NCBI GenBank assembly: GCA_950295325.1
Contig: OX485803.1
Location: forward strand, 42,299,554-42,363,553
Direction: 5' to 3'
Length of the DNA: 64,000 nt
DNA from: Polytrichum commune
Lineage: Eukaryota > Streptophyta > Polytrichopsida > Polytrichales > Polytrichaceae
Shown: positions 24,115 through 37,322 of the stretch, piece after piece
Position numbering within the stretch: the stretch's first letter is position 1
How the letters are laid out: each line of letters begins with the position of its first letter
Translations under genes and position numbers: made by a program
The notes under the pieces: generated by a model
Seen by the model: only the letters and a program-made list of their open reading frames with translations
Told to the model about the DNA's origin: nothing
Database searches by the model: none

Positions 24115-27100
24115 TGATCCATGTACGTGGAGCAAGAGATATATCTGTAGATGGTGATATCTTAAATATAATCTTCATTCACAAGAACATGTGTGAAGAT
24201 GGCTATGTTTGGATTTTGGATATAAGGTCATTTAGAATTACATGATTTTTTGATTCCCAAATGCAAGCATTTATTGTTGTGTTGACTAACGAGTCTGATG
24301 CATCTACTATCAATGTACCTAGTGTGGCTATTGTTAAGATGAAACCAAGTGATGAGGATGTTCTTGTGCTTCTGGATTTGGATGATGATGTTTGTCTTGT
24401 TATTAATTTTTCTAATACATCACATTTTCCTTATATTATTAAGACTTCCAATCCAACTTTGGTCTTTATGAATGTTGATAAAATCCTTCAAAATTTATCA
24501 CACATGAAATTTGCTTGCCATGGATCTCAACGTCCATCTGTTCATCCTTCATCATCATCTTTAGATTTTAATATTATTGATGCATTAAAATTGACAAAGT
24601 CTAGAATAAGATCTAAATTCAATCTTAGTATAATTGATTTTGATAGTATAGATGTACGTGATGTTAAGTACTTGCCACCATCTTATGATGGTGATGTTTT
24701 ATTTATCTTGTCTCTAATAAATATAGATGCTCTTAGTACGTATGATCGTTCCATGGATGATATGGATAAGATATGCAACGGACATCCTTGATGTACAACA
24801 AAAACAATAAATATCTAAAAATATTTTGAACTTTCTTTTAGACAATTTTTGGTGCCGGTTATTTACAGTACACAAACAAGCATTATGATTGTATGTATCG
24901 CAATGGTAATGTCCACAATTGCACGGAATGGATTGGATTGACTCCTATTCCATTTTATGTGGGAGATGCCATCCTCAAATAACTAAGATTGGAATGTAAG
25001 GTCATTCCACACCAATGTGTATTGCATTGTGTCATGCTTACATAATATATATTTATTCTACATCCCTTAAGATGTCAAAGACTTATATACATCTTGGTGT
25101 TCATGAACATCTTGTATCAAATGGTATATGTCATGAGTCACTTCACATGCCTTACCAATGCATTATCAATGAGGTCATAAAAATACCTACTGCCAAAAAC
25201 TCTGCAATAGTTATAGCAGTGAGCAAAAAATTCCTAGCAGATTATCTTCTAAAATCTCTATAAAACAGTGAAGGACATTACTTGGCATGTTCGTCATTGG
25301 AGGTCGTCATGGATAAATTCAATGATCTTGCGAATATAAATTGTTGTAACTTTATATTAAGCTCAAAGTATTTTATTCGTAGGGGAATGGGTACGATATA
25401 TAATATCATGGTGCTCAAAAACCATTCGAGCTTCAAATACGTCTATGGCATTACATTCCCGGGGCAATTCATAGACAAAGTATTTGTCTTCAAATGTCAG
25501 TAGGTCTTCCGGGGAGTGGTGTGGATCTTATTAAATGTATGCAGGTAGGAGGAGATATGAAGAATTCATGGATAATGTTTGATCACGTCAAATGTTTAAA
25601 AGATTGGACCACCTTTGCATGTCATGTGTACAATAACAAATACTGTAAGGTGTTTATCATTACATTTTGTGATGTACAATCTGAAGATGGCGTAGCTCAA
25701 ACGTTCTTTTGGGAAAACTTGAATTTTGTTATGAGAGAGAATGGAGTATCAAATGTGAACTTCCAAGGGTTTTATGACAGACTATTACAACCCTTGCTAG
25801 TCCCCTTAATAATTTTGCCAATTTTCATTTCTAGCAAAGATTATGAGAGCTAACTCTTCGCATTCCACCATGCTAATGGTTAGCTCCTTCTACCCCGGAC
25901 CTTATAATTCATAAGAGGGGAACCAACCCTCCTACTTTACTTTCGGGACTCACCCCTTAATCGGTAACCAATTCTTAAATGTGGATTTCCATTCATGGAA
26001 GTCCAATCTTACGTTGATCATCGCGTTGCCGGAGCAACACTACAACAACCTGAATCATATTAGGCAACTATGTCCTCACATTGGACCAATGCCCATAGAG
26101 GCCGTGCCATTCGACCTCCGGAAGTGAGGCCACACCACCTCACCCATATAAGCCTCTAGGACTTTTTGTAGGGCCCCTACACCACCGTCAAGAAACCTTT
26201 TGTTTCTCTACCAAGAGTTTGGGCCAAGTAGACATTTTCCCTTAGCCGTTGGGGCTTGAAGCCCCTAGCAGCTTTTAAACATCATAACTTCCTTGTATGA
26301 TATCTCATGCTAACAAGCGACCATTCCATTGGCATCTATGTTTCACGTAGATGCCGATGAACCCCTCACTTGCCCCATTCAGGCTAGTATTGAGGAAGTT
26401 ATGCCTATTCAGACCTTGGCAGTCCTGGGAATCACTCCCAGGCCACTGCTGTATCAGGGCGCTGTCCCGGGACAGCGCCACACGCAAATGGCCACATCTC
26501 CTAGCTCACACCTCCGATTAAGGTGTTCTTGAGCATTCTAGAATTCCCATCCCATAAGCTACGCATAGCTCATGGCTTTACCCTTGTGACTCCTAATCTT
26601 CATGGGTGGAAGGCATTCCCAATGCCCGGGGCCTTCATCCACACTAGAATCACTTGGGCCCTCTCACCAACGGCGCCACAAGTCCTCGGGTGTCACTCCG
26701 GGATCCCCCTTGTGCCCATGATGTTTCGGGCACTCATGGAGAGGTGCATGACACAAACAGTGCTCAGGCTAATGAGAATGCGGTCAAGAAGATATATGGT
26801 GCAGGTGACCCAAGTTTGCCAATGGTAGATTTTGAGCGTACTTGTCTTTTTCATTGGTCGTAAAGCTTGGATAAGGTGTCGTAGAAGTATATCAAGGCAT
26901 CTTTGCAGTTTCATACAAGCAACTATGAAAGGATTATAAAGATAGAAAAATAATTGATGAAGTTGAAACTAAATATCATATCATTCGTTCATGATGGTTG
27001 TCATCGTGAGCTGCCAGAGAAGAAGGCATTCTCGGCTTGTCCGAGTGGTTGGGGTTTTGGCATTTTTGTTATAGGCAATGGAGTGGTCATATGATTATTG

Positions 27101-28579
27101 TAAATGCATTGTCGCTATTTATTTTTAATGTTCTTTTACTTTTGAATATTTATGATATATATGCACATATACAATATATTATACTTTATGTAATGTTTGC
27201 AGGATATGACTATCGATGGACGTGCATAAATACCAACATGTAATCTTGTAGAGACGGTGCACAACAAATGGCTCCAGTAGTCTAGAAACAAGATGACATG
27301 TTTGTATAAAACGGGAGTGGACAATTTGATCCGTACATTCATGCAAATTGCAAATTACAAATCGTGGTTGAGAGGTGGTTCTACTAGTAAAGGCCCTGCT
27401 TCTGCGTCCTTGAAATTGAATGATATGATATTTACTAAACGCCGTGGGGATCCAAAACTACAAGCAAATGCCATGAAATCCTATCTAGGGTGGAAGATCT
27501 CAATACTAGGGATTGTATTTTGGAGGGGTCTGAGTTGTTTGATCCACCAAATGAAAGCTTAATCTGCCACCGGGTGTGGATTGTGACTCACATCGACTTG
27601 ATAAAGTGAACTACTCGATTCCTCGTCCTAACACTAGAGTTAAAAGGGCATGCATAGAGGAGTCTTTGAATTCTGCAGAGCATGGTGTGGCACATACCAC
27701 ATCAGAATTAGAGACCGAATGTTTTTCTTCTCATTGGCTTATTGCAAGATTGTCACCCAACTCTATAAAAAAATGTTGGGCAATGCAAGCCAATACAGGG
27801 ACTATGTGCAATGCCAAAGTCGGAATTGGCAAACACGGCACACCAACTCCCACGTACAAGGGATTGAAGAAAGAGTACCACTCCACCAACAATATGAAAT
27901 ACAAGTTTTGGTTTTGTCCGAATGACATCAAATGTTGTGTAAGTGGCAACAAGAAGAAGTATCTGCTAGATTGGCATGTAGTACCCAACATATGGCATGT
28001 GAAGATAGGTACCAATCTCTCAATGCAAGAGGCATTGGCACTCGAAGACTCTGGATTCAAATTGCAACAGAGGGAGGCTCTCTCTCCTCGCCGTAGGCTT
28101 TCAACAATTGCAATGCTCCCAATCTCTCAGATGGATTTCCATGTGCCACTAGATCCGAATGTCCACCCAACCTCCAAGTTTGGAAGATCAGTGCGCCGCA
28201 ATCTAGCAGCACCGACGGTGGATCATAAAAACAAATGGGAGAGCGTCGGGCTCATGAACGGTAATTATGTGGTTGGAATAATTGCCATACCATATCCAAA
28301 ATTTGGAGTGCTAGTCAACATCGTCTTCAAGGAGGACATCACATATCGTGTCACAATTGGCAACATGCCGCATTGCACATGCCCTGACTGCACTTAAAAT
28401 GTCATCTCAATCTTTGGGAAAGAAAGGGATATGGGTGTATTGCAAACATCTTTACTATGTATTTAGATTTTTGTGCACGGTGGATTATGATAGTGACAAG
28501 TTCATTCATGCTCCAACGTACTCCTACAACGAGGTCATGCGGCTACTTGAACTTGCAGGTGTTGTAGAGTGTGAGTAAT
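24115..28579 (+). pseudogene. SWIM zinc-finger, MULE-transposase-like protein pseudogene
   Basis: Colinear pieces of one long protein. 24261-24791 holds the N-terminal acidic part ending MDDMDKICNGHP. 25015-25263 holds IHLGVHEHLVSNGICHESLH. 25282-25853 holds GSGVDLIKCMQVGGDM and LKDWTTFACHVYNNKYCKV, then CDVQSEDGVAQTFFWENLN. After a 968-bp insertion it resumes at 26754 (SAQANENAVKKIYGAGDPSL then ERTCLFHW) and 27037 (GFWHFCYRQWSGHM). Further pieces lie at 27293-27562 and 27576-28397. The C-terminus has a SWIM finger: CTCPDC at ~28375, then YCKH at ~28440 after a frameshift near 28395. MULE-like ancestry is inferred from the conserved D/SEDxxAQ and DSAQAN-like blocks plus the C-terminal SWIM. 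Disabling changes: TGA at 24789 where Trp is expected, TAA at 25261, frameshifts near 25490 and 28395, and the insertion. Confidence 0.75.
25780..26748. mobile_element. 968-bp insertion, possibly a solo LTR, splitting the SWIM/MULE pseudogene
   Basis: The pseudogene frame stops matching after NFQGFYD and resumes with TNSAQAN. The intervening sequence is bounded by a repeated ATGACA (25774-25779 and 26748-26753), consistent with a 5-6-bp target duplication. The inside is visibly less AT-rich than its surroundings, has no clear coding capacity and carries a perfect 22-bp palindrome at 26458-26479 and a smaller one at 26434-26451. Termini are not an unambiguous TG...CA, so the class is not settled. 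Confidence 0.65.
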
Positions 28580-30443
28580 ATTCCAAGTGTTGTATTCAAC
28601 TACATGTTTGAGAATTTGAGTAAGTGACATGTATTAACATGGATTTTTATAATAAAAACCAACAATGAATTGATGGTTTTGAAAGTATTCATGGTAATAG
28701 GCTCCCTTCATTCTTCTTCAATCAGAACGCGAGTACTTCATATCCCCTAAATTGCAAAAACATGAGTGCTAATTTTAGAAAATGTCCTAAAACCATTCCC
28801 AATTACTAAATTTGTCATCATTGCTCACATGTTACCGCTCACTGTTCACTGCTCACAACTCATTGCTCATGTGTTAGCTTCCCTCGGGAAGTGGGTGAAG
28901 TAAACTCCTCTTATAAGAAACCTTAATGTTCGTGCACCTCTCTCCAACATTTATACTACCTTGTTTATTTCTACAAACTAAGTGGAACAATACCCATCCT
29001 ATGTGTACACTCTGTGAGCCAAATTCTCATGAAATACCCATTTACATGCCACATGGCACCATAAATGTTAGATTGAGTGCCCTGCCCCTGGAGAGATGAG
29101 TGTTGCAAGGTACATTGTGCTCAATGTAATAATTCTACATGCTATAGACATAATGATGATTAAGCAAACTTGGCAAAGATGGGGCCAATTTGACAATGTC
29201 GGTGCCTTCACATAGTATATGGCATTAGGCATTTTTAGAAGTTGGACACACAAAGAACTTACCTTACATTTCGAAGATGTGAGTGTCCGATTGCCTACCT
29301 TGCTATTTCGAAGGAGTGCACCGCAACTTGCATGCGGCTTCAAAGCAAATACGAATCATTGGATGTAGTTAGCATCGTAGTCTTTGGCCAAGTCAGGTGG
29401 ATTGTCCTCACCATGTGCCCACTGCAATTCGCCCTCGCTAATTGTCAGTCTCCACTTAGGATTGGGAGTAGTCCAACTCTAGCTCAATTACATGTTGCAC
29501 ATCCTCGAACACCTATCAACGTTTCTCCTCTTAGTCTAATTCAAGGAACATTTGAATTGCCTCCAACTCTAGCAATATTCTCCACACCTTTGCATTGTCA
29601 TACTTGTCTGACATCTCTCCTCAACCATTTAGACATCTATATAATTTGGCACTATAAATTAAATTAAATTAAAATCTTAAAAAATGATTTGAGGAATGTA
29701 TGGTTGATTTTATAACGAAATTGAACATCTTATTTTGTGCCAATTTTGTGATATTGTGCCAATTGTGATTAGTTATGGAGCCCTTCTGCATTGATCTCCA
29801 ACAAATAGAAGTTGGCACACAAGCCTAAACAAGAAACAACATTGAGCAGCCACGGTTGGGTTTGGTTTGAGATCCAGTTGCTCTTCTTGCCATGGCCAAT
29901 ATGATCTGCAGTGGTCGAGGGCCATGATGTCCTTAAGTCACCACCAAATTGCTAAAAATTACAAGATATTAGTTTGGCTTTTGTCTGCTTTTGCAGAAAA
30001 GGGTCGTTTATGACCTGAATCAACCCTTATCAACCTATATCTATATGGATGAATAAATAAACAGCCGAATAACACCCACATATCTCAGCAAACTTGCATC
30101 ACTGCCTCAGTGGTCTTATAAACTCGGCTTATCAAATTAATCCCCCCTTTCGATATGATAATAAGCCCTATATTCCAAAAGAGAACATGATGTCGTCAGT
30201 ATACGTACAGAATGTTTTGAGGATCCACCAGATTTGTGAGACCAAAGAGACGTAGTAAGTCCTGCATCGAGACAAGGATGAAACCAAAAAAACAGAACTA
30301 CTTCCCATATTCTCTTCAGGAGTTGCACGTGAAGGGGAACATATCCTACACGGCAAGGCATGGCAGAAGCATGGTCATGACACGGCACCATGGCACCATG
30401 GCACACACATGGACAAGAAATTTAGTGCACTTGCTAATTCCAT
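28580..30443. other. Intergenic, no gene recognised
   Basis: No gene recognised. At 28825-28880 there is a degenerate gctcac-type simple repeat. The 29242-29667 open frame has no recognisable domain. Confidence 0.35.
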
Positions 30444-30660
30444 GCAGTGATCAGGGAGATTTATGGGCATAATTGGTTGAGATCCTAGTGGTTGCAAGTC
30501 CAACCGGTGGCATGTTGACATCCTCCAGTTTGCCTTTATTAAATTGGTGTATATTCTATAAATTCCTCTAAAATGATTGGTAATTTTCCTGCAGTCTTGA
30601 ACTTCAACTGGTTATTTCTCAAACTCAACCGGTTCATTTGTAACTAACTGCCAGTCCCCG
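30444..30660 (+). repeat. AACCGGTT module (family A), copy 4
   Basis: Complete copy from gcagtgatcagggagattt to ctgccagtccccg. It retains tccaaccggtgg and ctcaaccggttcatt. Isolated from the cluster at 2-3.6 kb by ~27 kb, showing the module is dispersed. Confidence 0.8.
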
Positions 30661-30728
30661 ATCGTTGATTCCATGGATGTCAAAGATAGTCAACATGGTA
30701 CCCCATGCTCATTTGGCACCTAGCGATC

Positions 30729-30805
30729 TTTTTCTTTTTTTTTCAGACCAAAGGCAAACTGGACAGTGGCAATGAATTAAGAACCAAGAGACACACCCAC
30801 TTGTC
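30729..30805 (-). mobile_element. LINE 3' end, severely 5'-truncated
   Basis: On the plus strand a T-run is followed by agaccaaaggc and gaattaagaaccaagagaca, matching the 3' end of the LINE at 10106 (agacaaaaggcc and gaattaaacaaaaccaagaa). This is the terminal ~75 bp plus poly(A) of a minus-strand LINE. Confidence 0.6.
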
Positions 30806-31730
30806 AAGTCAGCAGATGATATGTCATCATTGAGGTTGAGAAGTGAGCTGCACGGACACAACAGACCTTAAAAGAATTTGTCTGGCCGGTGCCGGCACAT
30901 CAATATCGGTTTTTTGGTGCTGACTTTTTGGGTACTATCTTCAAGATAGTGATCTGTCCAACTGATTTCACCGCACAGATCTTTCGATCCTGTTACGGAA
31001 TTCAATCAGGGCATGTTTGTAAGTGTACCCACTCGTGACTTTCGGTAGCAATATGAGTGATCTAGAATTAAAAGTTGCAGTATTTCAGATAAAATCCTGA
31101 CATAAGAATGTCTGAAAAAAGGTACAAGCATATCGAGATAGTTCTGTCAGTGCATGAGTGTTCCCTATGTTGACTGTAGAGAAGACTACATATATTCTGA
31201 TCTACATGTGAGAACCATTCATTGTTGCAGATAAACTGTTTGCAATCATATATTCATGTCAGAATTGAAAAACCTAAGCTAGAATGTGAGGAAAAGTTGA
31301 AATGTGAGGCTCATCTCATTGTATCTCCAAGACTACCATATGTATGTCTAAAGACACTCTGCAAGGCAGTAATTATAGATGGTGAAAACAATAATATTTA
31401 TGAAGCTCTTCCTTATACAGATTGTGATAAACTCAGTGAAAAATGCAGCAACTGAATGTCTGCTCCTTTAAAACACTCCCATACTCTATATCTTGATCTT
31501 CACAGCATCTCCAAAGTACAAGGATATAGCAAACTTCATACCTAACTACAAATTGGGAGGGATTGTTAAACATCAATACGGATGGAATATCTGAAGCTGG
31601 CCACTGCATCTGATGCTTGGACATTCAGAAAAATACCCACAACTTGCAATCTCTGGTAGCCGGCTGATGTTGTGGCAGACCAGCGTGGTCCCATTCACTA
31701 CACCTTGCATAAAACTTCTGCTACAGGACT
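30806..31730. other. 3' flank of MED18
   Basis: Downstream of the MED18 stop on the minus strand; part is expected to be 3' UTR. No polyadenylation signal can be assigned reliably. The plus-strand open frame 31222-31455 has no recognised homologue. Confidence 0.35.
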
Positions 31731-34700
31731 TTACCTAGTAATACCACCTCTTGACACAAGGGCCGCAGCAGCTGTGGATGCAGTGGGAACAATACCCGCA
31801 GGTACCCCAGGCTTTGATAAATGCAGCAGGCTGGAGATAAATCACATAATGGTCAAAGACAACACAATTTATCAATGTTTTGATCACTACACTAAACATC
31901 TGATTTACTATGGCAATAAATTGGGGTGTAATGTTAATTAGAGTGGTCTTCGTGACTTATCATGTCTCACCTCTCTAATTTGCCACCCAGTGATTGCAAG
32001 ACAATCACTGTGGGGCGATGATGGATAGTGTGGCCCACACTAAATCAGATGTTTAATGTAAAATCTATCATTGGGTTGATTACAAGAGGTCACTTACATG
32101 CAAAGAATATCGAGCCATATCTCTTGGCCACACAGAAAGCTTAAAAACCACAGATAGCATGGGGAGAATTTCCAAACGGGAGTGTGCACACTTACGGGGC
32201 TAGGAACTCGGCAAATGATGAGATGGCACCCACAATGTCTGAATAGTTATCAGGGGATGCAGGGGCTGTGAGTTGCACCATGTGGAATCCAGGTGAGACG
32301 GCCACTGCATCATCCACAGCATGCATCTTGGGCAATTTATGCACTGCTGTCACAGTGATTGTGATGACCACATTTATAGGAACTGTCTTCCGCATCTGGA
32401 ATGAAAAGCCGGTTCGCAGCAATTCATAGTCTAACTTGTAGCCAAGTGCATACATAAACCGAAGGGCATTGCTGCTGATTCCAGCCTCCAGCACCGGACG
32501 CACCAAAGCTGGCAATTGTTCTGCCCCAGCTCCTCTCATTGCCCCACCAACATGTCGCACGGACCTGAGAAGCCAACATTTACAACAGCATGTAGTTCAT
32601 CAGACCCTTAGCCTATGATGAGCAGGAGGGAAAAACATAACCTGTTGCCATTACTAGAAAAGCAAACATTTTGAAGATTTTGGCAGCCTCAGTGCATTTG
32701 AGTTCTCAAACCTTGACCTATCTAAGCACATTGCATCAGTCTCCATGGTAGCCCCATCCTGCTCAAGCTGAACTCAAACAGCATCCATACCTAGGTGAAT
32801 GAGGATAGAGTGAATGTGTACAATTAAATTTTGTCATCTGAGCCAAATACGCACCAAAGCTGCAATGGGAAATGATCAAAGCCCTCGTGTCATCCATCAA
32901 CTCCTCTCTTTACGACTGACTTAAGGACCTTAATACTTAAAGTTTAGGACGTAAGGACCAATCTTATCAGGGGCATATGCACTACAAATGCTCGACACCC
33001 GAACTAACAAACACAATAGCCTTGAGAAAATTCTCTTTCACACTGGTCACAGTATCCATCTCTTAGCTCATCTAACACAAATTCACCTCGGCCAAGGGCA
33101 GGCTAGTGAATAGGGTGTATGCGACGTACCACACTGGCTCTGGCTGAGATAAAGAACAGCAAAGATGAACCTCAGAAGCCACAGCTCCTACAGAAAGCAA
33201 TGTCAGTGGAAAGAGCCCATTGTATTTCACAAATTACAAATCACTGTGAATAGACATGATTCAAATGCTTGAGCAGTAACCTACAAGATCGCTGAAAGTG
33301 GCCATTACCAGATACATGACGTACCTAGATTTGGTCCAGTTTTCAAACAAATCTCATGGACCTTGATATTGTCTCGGAGCCCCCCACACAGCCCCTGAAG
33401 TAATACCTCCAATGCATCCACATGCTGACAAAAACAACGATGTAGAGAAGACAACAGACAACCACATATCAGTAAACCTTGTGACTTGTGCCAACGTAGT
33501 AATGTAAATTTGGAAAAGGACACCATTTCCACACCATGTGACTAAAGAACCATACCAATTAGTACGTTGAATTTCCGTAGAGATAACAGATGCCAGCTAG
33601 CTGCAATGTAAAATTTCTGCATAAACACCCGCACCATTGTTTCCAGAGTATAGATGGCCAAATTTCCACATGTGATACCAATACCCACTTGGTTCCATGG
33701 GTGACTGTGGGCGTCCAGTGGAATTGTCATTTTGACACAAATCCTTAGAATCATTGGTGCAGGTGCAGATGCAGAAACTTGACAATGCAGCAAAGATGTT
33801 GCGGCAAACATGTGAGAAGAGACAGCACTTGTGACAGAAGTGACTGAATCAGCAACAGTACCACCCATATGCCTGGTTATTGTTTTCTAATACGTGGGTC
33901 AGCTGCAGTGCAATGTATCTGCATAAGAACCTGCACCACCATGTCGTGAAATTTGGTCTAAACCATCTTCCACATTATACTAACGTTTTGGTGCAGGTGC
34001 AGATGCAGATACATGACATTGTAGCAGTTGTGAATTCCAGAACAAAATCGCAAATCAGAGATAATCACTTGAAACATTGGAAGTCTTAGGACAAGGTCTA
34101 GAGACCCTAATGTGCAGGTCAGCTGCAATGCAACGTTTCTGCATAAGAACCAGAACTGCAACGTCATATATTGAAGTCAAGGTCATCTTTCAAATTTTAC
34201 TGACACTTCAGTGCAGGTGCAGATGCAGATACATGACGTTGCAACAGTTGCTAGATTTTCAACTGAAGAAAACAGCATGGGCGGCACTGCCAATCTTTAG
34301 ATATTTACTTTCCTCTGGGCAAGAGTTCAGCTACGATGCAATGTATCTGCAAAAGAACCTGCACCATTGCGTCACAAAGTCTGGTCCTGATAGCGCTTTG
34401 GTGCAGGTGCAGATGCAGGTACATGACATTGTAGCAATTTGATACTTGCAATGTGGATTTAGAGCAGAAACAAAATTTAACTCTGTCCTAGAACGTCCTA
34501 ATCATGTGTTCCAGGTAAAACCTCTAGGACACGGTTTACCTACAATGCAACGTTTCTGCATAAGAACCGGCACCGTTTTGTCATTCACTGTTGTCCAGAT
34601 CATCCTCCGGATCCTGTTCGCACTTTGGTGCAGGTGCAGGTGCAGGTACATGACATTGCAGCAGATTGAAATATGACAAACTACGGGACAGGGAAGCAGA

Positions 34701-37322
34701 AAGCACTGGGGTGTCTATTTTGTCATAGCATATTTGTTTGAAAATTCACTTTGCTCAACTACAATGCAACCTTTCTCCAGAGGAATCTCCATCAACATGT
34801 CTTGAGCCACCGTTCGTGTCAACTTCCAAAGTCGGTTGACACTTTGGAGCAGGTGCATTGCATCAATTGGCATGATTAGAGACTGAATTTCTAGTATACA
34901 AATCAGCTACAGTGTAACATATCTGCAACTGCTCCTGCACCAACATGTTATGGATTGTAGTCCAGACCATTCCCAAAAATCTGGCAACACTTTGGTGCAG
35001 GTGCAGATGCAGGTACATGACATTGCAACAATCAGGGTTGGCCAATGAGATTGTTGAAAAATAGAAACCAATGACAGCAATCTCCTGTGTCGTAGTTACA
35101 TTGGGTTGATAGTCTAACTCTATAGCACAGGTCAGCTACGATACAACATATCTGCAACCGCTCCTGCACCAACATGTCATGGATTGTAGTCCAGACCATG
35201 CCCAAATTTTGGCAACACTTTGGTGCAGGTGCAGATGCAGGTACATGGCATTGCAGCAAGCGGATTTTGCCAAAACGGATTTAGAAAGGTCATTCCGGGC
35301 GGTGGAGTCTATAGTAACACAGCACATTGAATTGACAATCTAGCACATGGCATCTGCTTCTGCACCAAAATGTTTGGATTGTAATCCAGATCATTCCGCA
35401 CACACTGGTGGTGGCACTTTGGTGCAGATGCAGGTACATGACGTTGCAGAAGTTGAGAAGTGACGATGAAGATGTCGATATGAAGAAATTAACCAGGAGA
35501 ATTTTGCAATGGCATAGCCACGTTGATTTCTACTTTCATCCTAGCGCACAGGTCAGCTGTAGTGCAACATATCTGCATCTGCTCCTGCACCAATATGTCA
35601 TGGATTGTAGTCCAGATCTTGTATCCCCTACACGATTGGTAGCAGTTTGGTGCAGGTGCAGATGCAGGTACATGACATTGCAGCAATTGGAATCTAATAG
35701 CGAGGATGTAGAGAGGTAGAGGTCATTGTACAATTCTAACGCACAGATCAGCTAGGATGCAATATATCTGCAACTGCTCCTTCACCAGGGTGATATAGAT
35801 TGCAACCCAGATTACCCCCAAGCACAGGCACTGTGGTGCAGGTGCAGATGCAGGTACATGACATTGCAGCAACTGGAATCTAATAGCGAGGATGTAGAGA
35901 GGTAGAACTCATCGTACATTGGTTGAGATTTCCATTATAACGCACAGATCAGCTAGGATGCAACATATCTGCAACTGCTCCTGCACCAGTGTGATATGGA
36001 TTGCAACCCAGATTACCCCCAAGCATAGGCACTGTGGTGCAGGTGCAGATGCAGGTACATGACATTGCAGCAATATTGACATGTCCTATTGACATAAGGG
36101 ATATATAGTATATGGTAATTTTATATGGTGACAGACATGATTCAAACCAAAGAAGCTCTAGGGACATCCGACAGAGGAGGACTAGCAGGCCTACTTCACA
36201 AGGAAGTAGTAAGCTGCGAGGAAAAAGGCGTAAGGAAAATACACTGACAGTAACTGCTGCAACAAGTATCCATATCCTGTGAACCTAGCTCAGCAAACCA
36301 CGTGTTAGACGTGGCAGCTTTCCAAACAACCAGGGCGTGAATGACCCCGACCACACCTCCTACAGGGCGCTGAACTCGGAGAATTAGACTTCGAAATTTG
36401 CGATGTCCAATTTGTTGCGAAAGGAGGTCAGGCCCAAAAAAATTGTGCCATGTGAGAGGCAAGCAGCGAGAATCGCCCATCCCCCACTCGAAGCGCCAAA
36501 ATGAGCACATGTCTGCTTTCGGACATGCCCCACCAAATAATTCATAATGCAGTGCACCACACACAACGGGGTGCTTGGGTGCTGCACCAGAATTGCACTC
36601 GAAAAAAAAAGATTCCTCGCCCGAATGTGAAAAGTGCGAACTACGTAGAACGGGTAGGAAAATGAGGAATGTGGTTGGAATCCCGCAGAGGGTAAAGCCA
36701 ACCCCAAGCAGAAATCGAAGCAGAAAATTGTGGTTCCCCCCTAGCCTTGAATTGAGCTAACTGCCTATTACGAATGGGAATGCCATGTCTAAAAAGAGGT
36801 GGTCAGGGGTGGAAATGCAAATGAAAATGTGTCCCGAGAGAAAGCGCAATGTGAGAGGTAATGTCTCGTGATTGATTCAATCACCCCCGGGAGTGCGGTG
36901 CCAGGGGGAAACAAGTCGAGCTATTGTCCAGTCTCGAACTCGTTGCTCAGCTCTTGGTCACTCACGGAGACCAAAATCTCTGTGGGGAGGAGGGAGGAGT
37001 GCGAATGAGTGAGTGGAGAAGCAAGGGGAGCGCGGTATTTAGAAGGATGACGGGAGATTCGAGGGCCCACACACCCCGCTCTCCCTTCCTTCTGCCATCG
37101 CTGCTAACATAAAAAAAAAATCCGTCTGGACTTCATACATTTGCTTGCATCCACATCCAAGGATCAACGACGGAGCACTTTGAAACCATCCTCATCATCA
37201 TGCGGAAAAGTGCCAATATCAATATCCAGATGCGCATCCGAAAATGGAAATTGAAAAGAAAGGAAAGAAAAATGGGGAGTACCCACCTTCGCTTCTATGA
37301 TCCCCTCCACAACCGACTCCAT
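31731..37322 (-). CDS. MED18: Mediator complex subunit 18 (head module), 5 exons
   Basis: Complete gene model. Coding exons on the minus strand: 37322-37287 (MESVVEGIIEAK), 33424-33325 (HVDALEVLLQGLCGG..., GPNL), 33187-33130 (ASEVHLCC...QPEPVW), 32564-32196 (HVGGAMRGAGAEQ, ALGYKLDYELL, APASPDNYSDIVGA, FAEFLAP) and 31830-31731 (LLHLSKPGVPAGIVPTA, stop TAA at 31731). All introns are GT-AG and phases close to 220 aa. I recognise it from Arabidopsis MED18 (219 aa, MECVVQGIIETQHVEALE..., recalled from memory). MED18 sits in the Mediator head with MED8 and MED20 and couples transcription factors to RNA polymerase II in the nucleus. The N-terminus has Ser3 and Glu6 where Arabidopsis has Cys and Gln. 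No stop or frameshift is seen, so the gene appears functional. Intron 1 (33425-37286) is unusually long because of a repeat array. Confidence 0.93.
33750..36080. repeat. Array of ~12 hairpin-forming units inside MED18 intron 1
   Basis: The motif GTGCAGGTGCAGATGCAGGT, followed by acatgacattgcag, recurs with variants near 33757, 33991, 34211, 34401, 34628, 34848, 34995, 35223, 35422, 35650, 35836 and 36037, at irregular spacings of about 150-235 bp. About 60-100 bp before each copy lies a partial reverse complement (e.g. caacatatctgcaactgctc then ctgcacca), so each unit can fold into a stem-loop. The units at 35836 and 36037 and their ~200-bp flanks are nearly identical. Short open frames with repeated residues (LHLHLHQ, PASAPAP) are by-products of the repeat. 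Confidence 0.9.

Noticed and set aside
27030-27062. tRNA-like A box (tgtccgagtggttgg)
   Set aside because: No B box or foldable tRNA downstream; it lies within the SWIM/MULE-like coding relic (SEWLGFWHF-type segment).
29242-29667. 141-aa plus-strand open frame
   Set aside because: No domain, no splice support, biased composition; considered spurious.
30236-30472. 78-aa plus-strand open frame
   Set aside because: Ends in the AACCGGTT module and has no recognised similarity.
33880-35719. Multiple open frames encoding LHLHLHQ/PASAPAP-like peptides
   Set aside because: They repeat with the intronic hairpin array of MED18, on both strands, and show no conserved start or domain.
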